From NCBI GenBank assembly GCA_052174535.1, contig JBQMRQ010000019.1:1-64000 (forward strand): DNA of 64,000 bases, read 5' to 3'. Shown piece after piece: positions 10,966-22,218 of the stretch (its first letter is position 1; each line of letters starts with the position of its first letter). Below the pieces are notes generated by a model. The model was given only the letters and a program-made list of their open reading frames with translations. It had not been told where the DNA came from and did no database searches. Origin of the DNA: Arsenophonus sp052174535 (GTDB lineage: Bacteria > Pseudomonadota > Gammaproteobacteria > Enterobacterales > Enterobacteriaceae). Both the position numbers and the translations under genes were made by a program.

Positions 10966-11295
10966 TCTCAAAAGAATCTTAGTACTTAGAGAACTCCAGA
11001 GTAAATATTATCAGATACTGGCTCTGATAATATAGACTACTCTCAAAACTCGGTTTATCCCCCTATTTTGAAGAATCCATTACGTGGATGTGTTCCAAAA
11101 CCTTATAATAATTAACCGACCTTATATAAATATATAAGGTATGAGTTGATAAAAAGCAAATACTAAAATAGTAAATATTTTAAATACTGGCTTTTATAGC
11201 AAAATTGATATGTATAATTTATAATAAGCTAAAATAATAAAATATATTATTAATACCATTTATTACTAAATAAATATCCTGTTAAATCAGCATAA
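10966..11295. other. Non-coding stretch between tig relic and bolA
   Basis: About 330 bases of AT-rich DNA with many stops on both strands. It would hold the tig promoter and the bolA terminator. I see no clear gene, hairpin or repeat in it. Confidence 0.5.
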
Positions 11296-11655
11296 TTATC
11301 TATTTCTTAATCTTGATTGACATATTCCCCCACCACGACAAGTTGGTGAAGGAAAGACTTTCTGCTGAACTTCTTGCCATTCAGTTGGAGTATATGTATG
11401 TAATACCAATGCATGAATACTATTATTATAATATAATTTATCTGCTAATAATTGATAAACAGCTTGGTGACGAGCAACCATCCTTTCTGTTACAAATTTT
11501 TCAGTTACTAAAATAATTTTAAAGTGACTTTCAATACCTTGTGGAACATTATGTTGATTACTTTCATCTAATACCATTAGATATTTTGGTGAAAAAGCGT
11601 ATTCCAGTTTTTTTTCAATTTGTTTACGCATGGTTTGCATAGGTTTACATATCAT
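11296..11655 (-). CDS. bolA: BolA family transcriptional/iron-sulfur regulator
   Basis: Small KH-like-fold protein linked to stress morphology and, with monothiol glutaredoxins, to Fe-S/iron sensing. Up to 119 residues; E. coli BolA has 105. The family core ESHFKIILVTEKF matches E. coli ESHFKVVLVSDRF, followed by a conserved HALVLHTYT stretch and a C-terminal SPTCRGGG that matches SPPCRGAG. The start is uncertain: MRKQIEKKLE (ATG at 11631) aligns best with the E. coli N-terminus, while the first ATG is at 11655; neither has a strong ribosome site. It keeps its place next to tig and is divergent from the yajG relic. Confidence 0.93.
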   Translation of the reverse strand: MICKPMQTMRKQIEKKLEYAFSPKYLMVLDESNQHNVPQGIESHFKIILVTEKFVTERMVARHQAVYQLLADKLYYNNSIHALVLHTYTPTEWQEVQQKVFPSPTCRGGGICQSRLRNR

Positions 11656-11945
11656 ATTAAATGACTCTTTCTAGCTTAACTTACTAAGTAAACATTTAGA
11701 GGCTAATAAAAATAATTAATCTCTTTTTTATTATTACTAATTAAGATTTATGTAATATCAGTTAGAAATAAGATTAGATTTTAATAAATTACGATTAAAG
11801 TAGATTAGTATAATTCAGGCTATTTTAGTGATTTCTTTACTGAATACCAATAGTTTTTTAGCATACTATTTTTGGCATACTAACAGTAAAATACTTAAAG
11901 TATAGTAACAATTAAATTAATTAATGCTAAATAGGTTGAGAAAAC

Positions 11946-12515
11946 ATGTTAAAAATACCTTTTTAATTATTGCTCTATATAATCCCATTAAGTTTAATAA
12001 GATGTATTGACACAACTAACATCCTGTCTATTGAAGCAAATATTAAACTTCTAACTCAAGATCTGATCATAAGAGCAGTTTCAATTAATATTACTAGTAT
12101 TGATAATTGATAAAATAAGCTCAACGGCCCTTGCCAAAGTTAATCGTTATGCAATAATAGCCATATTAAAACCCTCTCGCGATTTACGCTTCTTCTTACA
12201 AGAAGCATTAGAAAGCAGAGATGGTAGCTAGAGGTTTTATGATTAGAGCTCCAGCTAATATAAATTTATAAATTGCTTTAAATAACTTGTATGCCGATAC
12301 ACAAGAAGGTATCTTGCATCATAATATTACTGTCAATGTTACAATTAGTCTAGTAGCTATGGCATATAATGGTTCTAGCAGTACACTTACCTATACATGT
12401 AAGTGTAATGAACAAGGGCCTATTGATGCTAGTAATGAAAATTGCTAATGCTTTTAATAAAGTGTTAACCGACATTATTGCTGATATGGCTAATGAACAT
12501 CAAACATGTTAGTTC
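11946..12515 (+). pseudogene. yajG: Relic of lipoprotein YajG
   Basis: Divergent from bolA, as in E. coli. Fragments in shifting frames match YajG: KPSRDLRFFLQEALES against TPSRDLRFLLQEVLEK, then NLYADTQEGILHHNI against SQLYADVSQGNVRYNI, and at the end KVLTDIIADMANE against SVLTDTIADMSQD. The ATG at 11946 is followed by a stop within eight codons. No lipobox is readable any more. Confidence 0.8.
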
Positions 12516-12599
12516 ATAAAAAAAACGCACAATGACTTTCAGTGTTTAATTAAAATGCTGCTAGCAATAGCTATGTTTAATTAATAACATACCAACAGG

Positions 12600-14125
12600 A
12601 TGATTGTGAAAAACTACCTGAACATTTCATTCAACATTGTTTACGAGTCCTATTTTTATTAGATTTTGTGTTAGGGATTGTAGCTGGCATATACTACAAG
12701 TACTTTATATATTTAACTGATCGTCGAATATATTGATATTAAAACGATCAGTTTTTCATTAGTTTTTGTAAAACTTATGTATTAAAATTTCTTTGGTCCA
12801 CATTAATGTGGATTCCTACATGCCTATCTTGCCTAGATGGGCGTCATAGTTGATTATTCCCACTTAGATTTTTCTGATCATCAGTATTTTACCAATAAGA
12901 TTTATGGATCAAAAAGAGCATCTTTTCTGGTTAACTGTATTTACGGTTCTGCTAATTTTTTGGTCAGCATCAGAAGATATTATTTTTGAAATAATAGACT
13001 GATTTATTATCGGCAGAAGAGAGTACTGCTGGTATGGGGATATCCGTTATATGGGTTATTGTATTTAGCATGTTGATTTCCAGAGAATTAGTTTTATAGT
13101 TGATCAGCCATTTTTGTCACTTAACAGCAACTCTATTTTTACTGATAATTAGCTTAATTCTAATTGGTATTAAGCAATGCCATAGCTAACGCTATGGCTA
13201 AAGAACTGCTAATATAATCTCTTCCAAATCCAAAAAACTATATGAAGCGATCTATAAACCCCTTGGTGAATATTTTTAGGCGTAAAATGCCTAACATATA
13301 CCTTATATTCTTTATCATTATTTATAAAATAAGTGATGTATTTATTAGAGTGCTTAGTACTAATTCTCTATTAAATAGACTTTGACTTTCTTTTAGCTAC
13401 GAAGTGAAGACCCTACCACAATAAAACTTTTTGACTATTTATAACTATTCTTCTCGCTTTATATGGCGGTTTTTTTGTAAAACATCTTTATTTAAAATCT
13501 TACTTATTTTTTGGTATTTTACAGGCTATTTCTAATTTTTATTATTAATTTTTAACAAATACCTGCCAATATTTATCACCAGCAGTGTTTTCTTTATTGA
13601 AAAGAAATTCCACGGCATTGAGGAATTGCTGCTTTTATCGCACTACTTACTAACACTTTTCAATCATTCTTTTCTTCAATTTAATTTTTCTTACTGTCAG
13701 ATTCATCTACTTGAATGGGTTTACGTTTAATCTATGGAAAGCTGTGCTTGTATAAGTAAATACAATTGGCCATTTTTTATTTTATTTCTATCGTTATTCA
13801 TTTGCCGAGTATTTTACTATTGAGGAAAATAATTTTTATCTTATATTCAACAAACAGCCAAATTTATACATTGAACTTATTTTAAGCAATCGCATAAGTT
13901 AGCTATTATATATATTGGCATCTTAACAAATATATTTGTTTATTGGTAATGAAATAGTTTTAAGCTATTTTCGGTAAGAAAAATTATTTATTTATATAAC
14001 TGTTTGAACTATGGTTCAAATATTAATTGATAAATAACAAATTATTAATTTAAGTTATAGTACTTGGTACTATTGTTTCTATTTTAATAGAAACCCTAGA
14101 GATATTATCTGACACAATATGATAA
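12600..14125 (+). pseudogene. ampG: Relic of muropeptide permease AmpG
   Basis: Follows yajG, as in E. coli. Fragments align in order with this 12-helix permease, which imports anhydro-muropeptides for cell-wall recycling. SASEDIIFE near 12965 matches SASQDIVFDAW, EESTAGMGISVIW near 13020 matches EERGAGAAISVLG, GIAAFIALLTNTF near 13630 matches GTSAFVALLMTLC, and VLGTIVSIL near 14070 fits the last helix. Frame changes and stops occur throughout. Spacing suggests most of the length remains. Confidence 0.75.
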
Positions 14126-14311
14126 AAATAGAAATATCAAAATAATGCAATAGTAATTTTTACTAAAAAAACATTTATATAATATATTCATATTTAATTA
14201 TTTATTATTAATTGCTATCAAATAGTTATTGATATAAAGTGGATATAAAGTGATCTTTATTATTTATCAATAATATCCTTTTTTGTTTAGAAAACAATTC
14301 TATCATTTCGC

Positions 14312-15623
14312 GTAATTATTATAAAATCTGGTATATAATGGCCAATCCATTTCTACTCTTCTGCTTCGTAAATCTATTCTCCATCTTAAAATTTTAAATT
14401 TAAGTTGTTTAGCATACCAATAAGGTCAAACGCAAGGTTTTGACCTTATTAGTAGCAAGTTTCTGCTTTATAAGCAGACGGAAGAGTAGTCTAATAGCAT
14501 TTTAAAGGGTTATTTTCTTGAATAACAGTTCCTCTTGATTATTATTTTCCAGCTTATTCATCCCTGCAAGATACGTTTCACTGAAAATCTTATCAACAAA
14601 GTATTGAAAGCTTTGTTAGCGGTATCAGCTGTCTATGCTAACTGCTAGTTCCTAGCAAACTCACAGCCTTGAATTTCAATTATATATCTTTGTAGAGTAA
14701 AAGCTAGTGCATTAGTTATTTTATATAGCTAATGGCGTTAGTGCTGCGATTCTGTGAGAATATCTTACTATTGCATTCCAAAAAAACAAGCGCTACCGTC
14801 TCCAGTAGCAAACCTGAAAATACGGTTAAGTTAGGCGGCTCCCCAGAGCTATTAAAAGTTATGCACAGCTTTCTTCTGATTTTCAATAACCCTATTCGAA
14901 CGCAATAAGCTTCTTATGCTTATGCTGCAGTCCATCTGATAATAAGCAGCAGGCAAAGGCGCTTATCTTTCCTAACAGGATGACATACGCTTTCAGCTAA
15001 AAAATAAACGTTAGGCATATCTCTAAATGACGTAAGTACCGTATTGCCTTATGCTCCTTGAAGATATTGCTGTTTTCAGTTTACTGATGTGTATCAGTAG
15101 AAGACCATATGTCTTCTTATCAAGAATTGCCCAAGAATTTCGTAAAATTTACCAGTGGGTTATGCCTAACAGCTACAAGCCATGGCAGCAACTCTTCGCT
15201 GCTTTTGTATGCTTTATATAAGACAGTTAATAGCAAGTTGTTAAAGCATATTTCGTTGCCATTGCAACCTACTATAACCTTAGACACTTTAATCTAAAGA
15301 TTCCTAATATGAATCTATATGATTCGCTGCGGCAAGTAACTGTTACAGTTGATAGACAATAACGCCTGTTAATAAAGCAGAGTTGAGAATGTTAAGCAGT
15401 ATGACTTCGAGCTCCGTCTTAACAGCTCTGCCTATCAATTACCTAAGTATAGTTACGAATGACTTTATACAAGGAATCAGAATAATATCTCATTTCACAG
15501 ATCTCTGCAGGTTAGAATTTTATGATATAATATATCTCTCTTGTTAAAATTATTTATTAAATTAATCAAAATGATATCGTCACTATTTCTGAATTTTTAT
15601 ATACCAGAAAATGAGTATAACTC
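14312..15623 (-). mobile_element. Near full-length decayed IS256-family element, copy C
   Basis: Minus-oriented copy. The 3' terminus is near 14312-14340 (AAATCTGGTATAT) and the 5' terminus at about 15601-15623, which reads in reverse as GAGTTATACTCATTTTCTGG. The internal landmark CTTCGTAAATCTATTCTCC at 14365 recurs in copies E and L. No transposase frame is open; the 62-residue frame at 15109 is a fragment of it. Confidence 0.8.
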
Positions 15624-16440
15624 ATTTATTTTAGTAATAGTATTCTCATGCAGATTCTGCAATAAATAACAAAGATGTTTCTATTAAAGATAGAAAGATT
15701 GCTATAATAATTCTAGTTGATACAGTAATTCCCGAGATTGTGCATAACCTAATGATATAAATATATAATGTGAACCAGCGTCGGTTGTTAAAGAAGACGA
15801 ATTTCTTCATTGTTCAGGATTGAATAATGTTGCAAAAGGGGGGATTAAAAATAGCAAATAACGAGTTTTTAGAAAAAAGTACCGGGGCTGTGGACCCGTG
15901 GGTAAGCCACCGGTACTCATTGAGTCACTAGTGGAGATTTTAAGTATTTGAAAATAAAACTGTAGGATATAGAAAATTATCTATAGAAACGTCTTTGTTA
16001 TATATATAAAAAATTGCGTATCGCATAAGCGTTTTAATGGACTTTTCAATGCAGAATTTTTTAGTTAAAATGTTCGATTAGGTGATTAATTTATACTTTC
16101 TGGAAAAGTTATTACAGAAATGTATGGGGGTTGCCCTTGCTGTAGATCTTAAAGAACTTTACGTATTACAAATTTAGTTAAAAATAAAGAAAAATCTAGC
16201 GATGACTTACTTTACATGAGATTTATTTGTTATCTAAAGAATAGAATACAAAAAATTTGGTATCCAGTTGATTAATTTTTCTTGTGTATTTACACCTTAA
16301 TGCATATTAAAAATTAATAATCGAATCTGTTCAAGTGGCTTAAATGGAGCTATTTTAAATATAAAATATCTAGAACGGTACACTGACAGATAAAATTATC
16401 TACTTTTGTAGAAGTAAAAGAGGTAAGCATTATATGCATC
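15624..16440. other. Unidentified relic DNA between IS256 copy C and rpoH
   Basis: About 800 bases with no open gene. Short plus-strand readings such as GCGPVGKPPVLIESLVEIL (around 15885-15945) look protein-like but I cannot assign them. It includes the GC-rich hairpin at 15878-15916, described separately. It may be a gene wreck or phage debris. Confidence 0.4.
15878..15916. other. GC-rich hairpin of unknown role
   Basis: The arms AGTACCGGGGCT and AGCCACCGGTACT pair over about 12 bases with one bulge, closing a GC-rich loop. This is an island of strong secondary structure in very AT-rich DNA. The CGGTACTC end recurs in another hairpin at 20154-20178. It is not a tRNA, and no T-run follows on either strand. 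Confidence 0.5.
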
Positions 16441-16442
16441 TA

Positions 16443-16475
16443 AAAAGACGATTACATTACAGGTAATCGTCTTTT
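16443..16475. terminator. Terminator downstream of rpoH
   Basis: Perfect 13-base stem: AAAAGACGATTAC at 16443-16455 and GTAATCGTCTTTT at 16463-16475, with a 7-base loop and A/T runs on both sides, so it could work in both directions. It lies about 140 bases past the rpoH stop. Confidence 0.85.
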
Positions 16476-16615
16476 ATTTTAAAAAAATAATTAAATAAAT
16501 TTTGATATTATCTTTCTATCTTCAACAATTTTCATATGGTTTTTACCAAACTTTAAATTGGCTGAAATAACAAAAATTTTAGCTAAGTTCTTATACCATA
16601 CTAGAATAGCTTATT

Positions 16616-17464
16616 TTAAGCTTCCATTGCTAATCGAAGCTTTTTCATAGCATTCTTTTCTAATTGACGAACACGTTCAGCAGATACACGATATTTATTA
16701 GCTAAATCATGTAAAGTAGTTTTATTTTCTTCATCAAGCCAACGCGTACGAATGATATCCTGACTACGGTCATCTAAAGTAGATAATGCCTGTGTTAATT
16801 TATCAGTAGAATGGTTTTCCCAATTATCTTCCTCAATGATATCAGCAAAATCAGAAGATTTATCCTGTAAATATAAAACTGGAGCAATAGTCGTATTTTC
16901 ATCATCATCATTCATGTCGTATGCCATATCTTGTGCAGCCATCCGCGATTCCATTTCACGAACATCTTTGCTAGATACACCTAGCTCCTTGGCAACCATA
17001 TCAACTTCAGTTTGATTAAACCAACCAATACGTTTCTTATTCTTACGTAAATTAAAAAAAAGCTTACGTTGAGCTTTAGTAGTTGCAACTTTAACTATCC
17101 GCCAATTACGCAATACATATTCATGAATTTCAGCTTTAATCCAATGAACGGCAAATGAAACTAAACGTACGCCAACCTCAGGATTAAAACGACGAACAGC
17201 TTTCATTAGGCCAATATTACCTTCTTGAATTAAATCTGCTTGTGGCAATCCATAACCTGAATAATTACGTGCGATATGAATAACAAAACGTAAATGAGAG
17301 AGTATAAGCTGTTTAGCAGCATTTAAATCACCATGATAATGCAGCCGTTTTGCATATTCTTGCTCTTCCTCTGCGGTCAGCATTGGATAAGCATTAGTTG
17401 ATCGCATATAAGCTTCAATGCTACTTTTTGGAATTAATGCTAATGATTGCATATCTTTGATCAT
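16616..17464 (-). CDS. rpoH: Heat-shock sigma factor RpoH (sigma-32)
   Basis: RNA polymerase sigma factor for heat-shock promoters (lon, clp, chaperones). The start is put at 17464 because AGGAT lies six bases upstream and MIKDMQSLAL then aligns with E. coli MTDKMQSLAL, giving 282 residues (E. coli 284); the frame is open seven codons further upstream, but that stretch contains the ribosome site. It has region 2 (GLPQADLIQEGNIGLMKA and the -10-binding helix), the RpoH box with QRKLFFNLR, and a C-terminal region 4.2 helix-turn-helix (SAERVRQLEKNAM). In E. coli it follows ftsX; here ftsX is dead. Confidence 0.97.
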   Translation of the reverse strand: MIKDMQSLALIPKSSIEAYMRSTNAYPMLTAEEEQEYAKRLHYHGDLNAAKQLILSHLRFVIHIARNYSGYGLPQADLIQEGNIGLMKAVRRFNPEVGVRLVSFAVHWIKAEIHEYVLRNWRIVKVATTKAQRKLFFNLRKNKKRIGWFNQTEVDMVAKELGVSSKDVREMESRMAAQDMAYDMNDDDENTTIAPVLYLQDKSSDFADIIEEDNWENHSTDKLTQALSTLDDRSQDIIRTRWLDEENKTTLHDLANKYRVSAERVRQLEKNAMKKLRLAMEA

Positions 17465-17689
17465 TGATATCCTCTTTAAATTCAATAAACTAAGAATTTT
17501 TCTAAATAAAAAGTTTATATTTTAGTAGATTCTATTATTGCTGAGTTAATAATTTGATATTGGAGTAGTTTAGTACTACTTGGTATTAAAGAAAATTCTC
17601 TTGATTTATATTACATTAAATTTTAAAGTTTGATAAAACATCAGTATAAAAGTTAAATATTGATCTCTCAAATGAGCTCTCTTTAGAGA

Positions 17690-18480
17690 GAGACTCTTGC
17701 ATGAAATGTCTAAAATATTGAACTGTATCTAACCAAGTCGTGCTAACTAGCCAATCATCTCGTAATCATCTTGGTAACCAGTATAACCTAATAGTCCCTT
17801 ATTCCATAAAACCATTGAATATGAAATGTAGTATCAAATACATCCAGTACTTTTCTAACAGTACCAGTCAGTTGATGCACTCATCATGCAGAAAGTATTA
17901 ATGAGAATAAAGTACTAAAGAATTCCTATATAATACTACCTATTTAAGAATAGGTGCATAATAAAATAATCTGTTGTCTTAATCAACTTCATGACATTAA
18001 TCTTTCTTCTTCGAACAAAGATATTTATCTTATCTATGGCAATCACTAAAAGCACCGCCATGATCATTAAAATACCAATCACCATTAGAATTTCATTAAT
18101 CAGATCCTGTTAATGCGCATAAACAGATAAACCAACTAACTACACGTCCATGTAAATATCTTTAATTTCAGAACTAATTAACCTATTTATTAGGTATATT
18201 TATAAATAACTGTAAATTTGAAAATCAATTTTAAACGTGACAATTGCTTTACTGTTAGTAAAGGATTTTTTCTAACAGAAAGTCTAACACTACGTTGAAT
18301 TATCCTGATCAATTGCATAACTCAATCATAACTTCTTCTTGCAACAGGTAATTAACACGCTCTTAATTTTATTTAATGGCTTAAGTCAGTAACTCCCTGA
18401 TTAACACTTTTTCATTTAATTGCTTATCTAAATAAATGGTTAATTTAAAGTTGTAATACCATATGTTATGTCAATTTATG
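17690..18480 (-). pseudogene. ftsX: Relic of cell-division protein FtsX, 5' part cut off
   Basis: Upstream of rpoH on the same strand, as in E. coli. From the C-terminus, MIGWLVSTTWLDTVQYFRHF (about 17705-17770) matches MIGWVAAWLATVQHLRHF. Near 18030-18125, ALTGLINEILMVIGILM (with frame repairs) fits the third membrane segment. A periplasmic part at about 18240-18450 has VNYLLQEE and LEKNPLLTV, matching VNYLSREDA and LEENPLPAV. The similarity stops at about 18480, where mobile-element DNA begins. About the first hundred residues are missing. Confidence 0.8.
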
Positions 18481-20270
18481 GTTAAGAAATTGAATCCACC
18501 CCCCTATTTCATTAAAGATCAAAAGCCTCTTTTTTCTAAAAAGAGATAGAATCGATTTATTAGGTCTTTTATAAGTTAAAACCTCATAGGATAGTATGTT
18601 TTTAAATATAACACCATAATTTTAGGAATGTTAAGCCTAGGTTTAACTTAACAACCCTTAGGTTTTCCATTTTTATGAATTTTTGTTCACAATAATTCCA
18701 TTCCCTGCTTACTTAGCTAAGCATACTAAAAAGTAGGATCGCTACACAGAATATATTTATATAAAACTGTGCGTAAGGATCCATTTTATAAGAAAAGCCG
18801 AACCTCGATTTCTTGGGTTTTTTTACTGCATTTCATCCTCACTGACTTCTGCACCTCTGATAATAGTCTGACTTCCTTATAATTCAATAAAACTATAATA
18901 ACACAATATCTTAATATAGCTTGCCGGAATATTACTGATATAACGTTCAATCATTTCTTCTTGATTAGTCTCTGCTACCGGTTTTGTTAAGTGAGGTAGT
19001 TATAGTAATGATGTGCGAGATATAGTTCTTCCTGTATAATCTCGTAGTTTTAACGTGAATACTAAAATTAATGTGTAGGGCCAAAATTATTTTTCAATAT
19101 GATAGATCCCTTTCATCTTTTTAGAAAGTGTACTTTTAGTAACGTCCGTATTATCCTTTTCAGGATATACTAATATTTTTCCTGTGCGAGTATACTATAC
19201 AGACCAGAAAAATAGTGGGATTTATTAGATTATACTTGTGACGTAGAAGCCGGATAACAACACCTCGTCAGATTTTTCAACCGTTCTTTTTGAAGAACAA
19301 ATTGCTTTATATAGAATTTTTAATATCAAGACTACTACGAGTGACGGAGATATAAACATGCCGATCTTAATTGAGTTATTAAACATAAGTATATAAGGCA
19401 TAATAAGATATCAATTTTAATATCCTGTTTACATGCCTACTGTGGGATAAGTGCGGAGTAGTCAGTGTGAAACAAGACGTTGAGTCAGGGCTAGTTATTA
19501 TTGAAAAATCAAAGAATATGATGTATATTAAAAGTAATATGTTGCCAGTTGTAGTTGGGTAAATATAAACTTGTTGTGCAATTTACTACTCAATAGCTTT
19601 GAAGTTATATTAACTGCGGGCTTTTGTTTATAGTTTTTTCAGAAAAAAGGGTGATGGAAATTATTCAGGAGAGACAGAAGCAGTAGCATCGATCATCCCC
19701 CACAATGAAAAAGTGCCGTAGTCAAGTATTTGCTCAACAACAGATAGACGAATCTACAATTTAACACTTTCACCGTGTTTTTTAAAAAATATTTCAGCCA
19801 TCATTAATGGTAAAGAGCAGTTTATCATGGTGGGAGAGATATAACATTGGAGTAAATTACTCTATGGGTGGTCTCTCTACTTCTTTGATAAAACAGAAAG
19901 AGTTATCCTGTTCGTATTTCTCAGGCTTATCAGCCTAGTAATCCGTGCGTTTGCTTCATATATTATAGAACAAAAGAAATTGAAATAATCACCCAGGGTC
20001 CCGTATAGGTAATAAATTCATAGGTAAGGATATTTTCAGTTATCCTCTCGGTGTATTTGTATCCAAGGTTATCAGCTTTAGCCTGCTTTGGGTTGCTCAA
20101 AAACCTGGCTAATCATGACTAGAAGTGGATAATACTTGCATGTCAAAAAATTAAGAGCCGAGTTGAACTCGGTACTCTACATTTTATTTTAAGTGTTATA
20201 AAAAATTTACTAAACTTAGTATAATCACTTTCAGGTTAAAATGAGCTGATAAAGCTCTCCGAATAAACAA
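18480..20270 (-). mobile_element. Decayed IS91-like element
   Basis: Minus-strand debris whose fragments resemble IS91-type (Y2) transposases. The stretch WQHITFNIHHIL near 19530-19570 fits the family's HITFTMPDALW-like motif, and near 18920-18980 EMIERYISNIPASYIKILCY fits the segment around HIPDKHFRMIRYYGFL. The terminal portion (18480-18850) recurs at 25385-25745. All frames are broken. It joins the ftsX relic on one side and an IS481-like relic on the other. The boundary on the 20270 side is only approximate, and 19720-20270 was not positively matched. Confidence 0.6.
20154..20178. other. Small GC-rich hairpin sharing an arm with 15878-15916
   Basis: CCGAGT and ACTCGG pair around a three-base loop, with outer AGAG/CTCT. 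The CGGTACTC arm is the same as in the hairpin at 15878-15916. No gene is attached to it. Confidence 0.45.
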
Positions 20271-20274
20271 AAAA

Positions 20275-20965
20275 CACTTTATCTCTTACATCCCAAGAGA
20301 AAGTATAGTTTTTTGAATAATTTAAGGTTAAAATTAAACTAATCTTTCATAGATCCATAGACTGCAATGGAATTTTACTACTCAATACATATTGAGTAAT
20401 TTTGATTATATAGTTAAACATACCGATGTAAGGTAATCTTAATCTTTTAAGAAGAACTGAAATGATAACTTTACAGCTCAACTTTCCTATACGTCCATTA
20501 AATTAAATCTCTCGATCATATCATTCTGTTTGAGAATGCATTGGCGAGATAACCTCGATATTATCTATACCAATTTTTATCTATATACACAAATAGTTAA
20601 ATTTCTGTTTTCTGGTAAAAAATATTTTTGTAGACCAAAAATGTGATCTATAAATTTTATGTCATTGTTGATTTAAAGTACCTGATGTAAATAATCATAA
20701 GACACGTTTGATTAAAATCACATAAGAATTATTGAACATTCCCCCTCGGTCTTCGTCTATAGACGAATAAAAACCCATCGAGCAGTATAATCTATGCCTA
20801 TGAAAAGATAACATTATGAAGTTTCGTTTGGTATTTGCAGAAGATATTCAGATTTACGTACAGATAATCAACCTCATACCTTTTAAATCTTTCATCTTTC
20901 ATCTTCGAATTTTTCCTTCTTCATTTCACGTAAATCCTCTTATCTGCGTAAACAATAATTTAGCT
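20275..20965 (-). mobile_element. Decayed IS481-like element, copy 1
   Basis: Minus-strand reading near 20300-20440 gives QYVLSSKIPLQSM, matching the IS481-family C-terminal motif QSALGSKTPLQAM. A further stretch near 20520-20560 fits the HPWTNGQVERMNR region. Its 5' half around 20740-20860 matches, in reverse, the plus-oriented copy at 30100-30260. Many stops. The left boundary lies next to the IS91-like relic and the right boundary next to IS1595 debris. Confidence 0.65.
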
Positions 20966-21199
20966 TAAATTAAGATTTTACAGGTTTAAAAATTCGGATA
21001 CATGGAAGGATAACCCTTTTCAGATGGCCAGTGAGAGGAAAACATTTTTCAGAAAAGCGACTACAGCTTCTGAGCACATGAAAATATCATTATTCATAAA
21101 TGATGTGAATATGGCTTGTAATCATCAGGCTATATTAGCAAAAGTTATTGGTAGAAATTCTCCTTATACTAATATACTAATGAAGAATTTTTCCTATAG

Positions 21200-22169
21200 A
21201 GATTGACATAAAATAGTCTATATATAAGAAGAGATTCTTCCTTTACTACCTACCAATATAAAACTGAATTTTATTACTTAGCTCGGTTATAGTTTTCTTG
21301 GATGGTATTGATTCATATATTGAAGAAATTCATTCTACTTATTCTGCCCATATTATCAGGGTAATCTTACCTACTGAGGATATTCATTATAGGGTTACAA
21401 TGATATTGCTGTAAATCCCTGATTACAGAAGAATATTTAACAATCTTGATAAAAGTTCTATAGCAAGATTACATTGGAAAAATAAATGATTTAGTTATAT
21501 TCGATCTACGCTAAGAATAGCTTGACTATACAGGAATAAACGAAACAAATAGGTATTGATTTAAAACAGCATTTAGATGGCCTCACTGCTTCCTTGCTCT
21601 AACGGATACAGACAAAATAAATCTAAACAATATTCTTGAAATCGATGAAATATTTTTCTTATGAATACTTTAAATAGAAGAATTATTCCCTGTTCCCTAT
21701 TCCCTATATAGAAGAAAGTAAAAAACGCGGAAGAAGAAAGAGGAATAAAAGGAAAGAACGAATCTTCCTTTTTATTTGCTAGAGATCGACATGGTCATAT
21801 TAACGATGAGATTCTTGAAAGTTTCATATAGAGTGTATTAGATATTTTCTTAAGCTAATCATCGATAAAGAGTTTTATCTTTTATTTAGATGAGCTAAAT
21901 GGTATGATACCTCTCCATTGAGAGAAGGTTAGTTATCATAGACTAAAAAAGCTGAATAATTAGAAAGTTATTGATAATGAGTTTTACATTGAAATGTGAA
22001 TAGTTATATCAACCGATTATAAGGCTGCCTGAGTAGTTTTTATGATGTAGAATTATTTTATTTACCGAATTATCTGGCATAGAGAAGATTGTCTGAAACC
22101 ATAATAATTGAAATACAGATGTAGCCACAAATTGCCCTGCAAACAAATCAACAACCTTTATCAACATAG
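21200..22169 (+). mobile_element. Decayed IS1595-like element, copy 1
   Basis: Plus-strand remains of an IS1595-family DDE transposase. They include a basic stretch after a GIVEIDEIFF-like motif near 21640, ARDRHGHINDEIL at about 21780-21820, and a C-terminal RFHGVATKYLPNYLAWRR-like region around 22030-22100. The shared end reads TTATCAACATAG at 22158-22169. It ends 50 bases before the rsmD start and occupies the place where ftsY would be expected. The left limit is approximate. The 60-residue frame at 21024 was not assigned. Confidence 0.65.
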
Positions 22170-22218
22170 CCTATTATCACCTAAGTTAAATAACTATAAT
22201 GATTAAACTATATAAATT

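Noticed and set aside
21024..21206. 60-residue plus-strand frame
   Set aside because: Between IS481 and IS1595 relics, no homology recognised, no ribosome site; likely chance.
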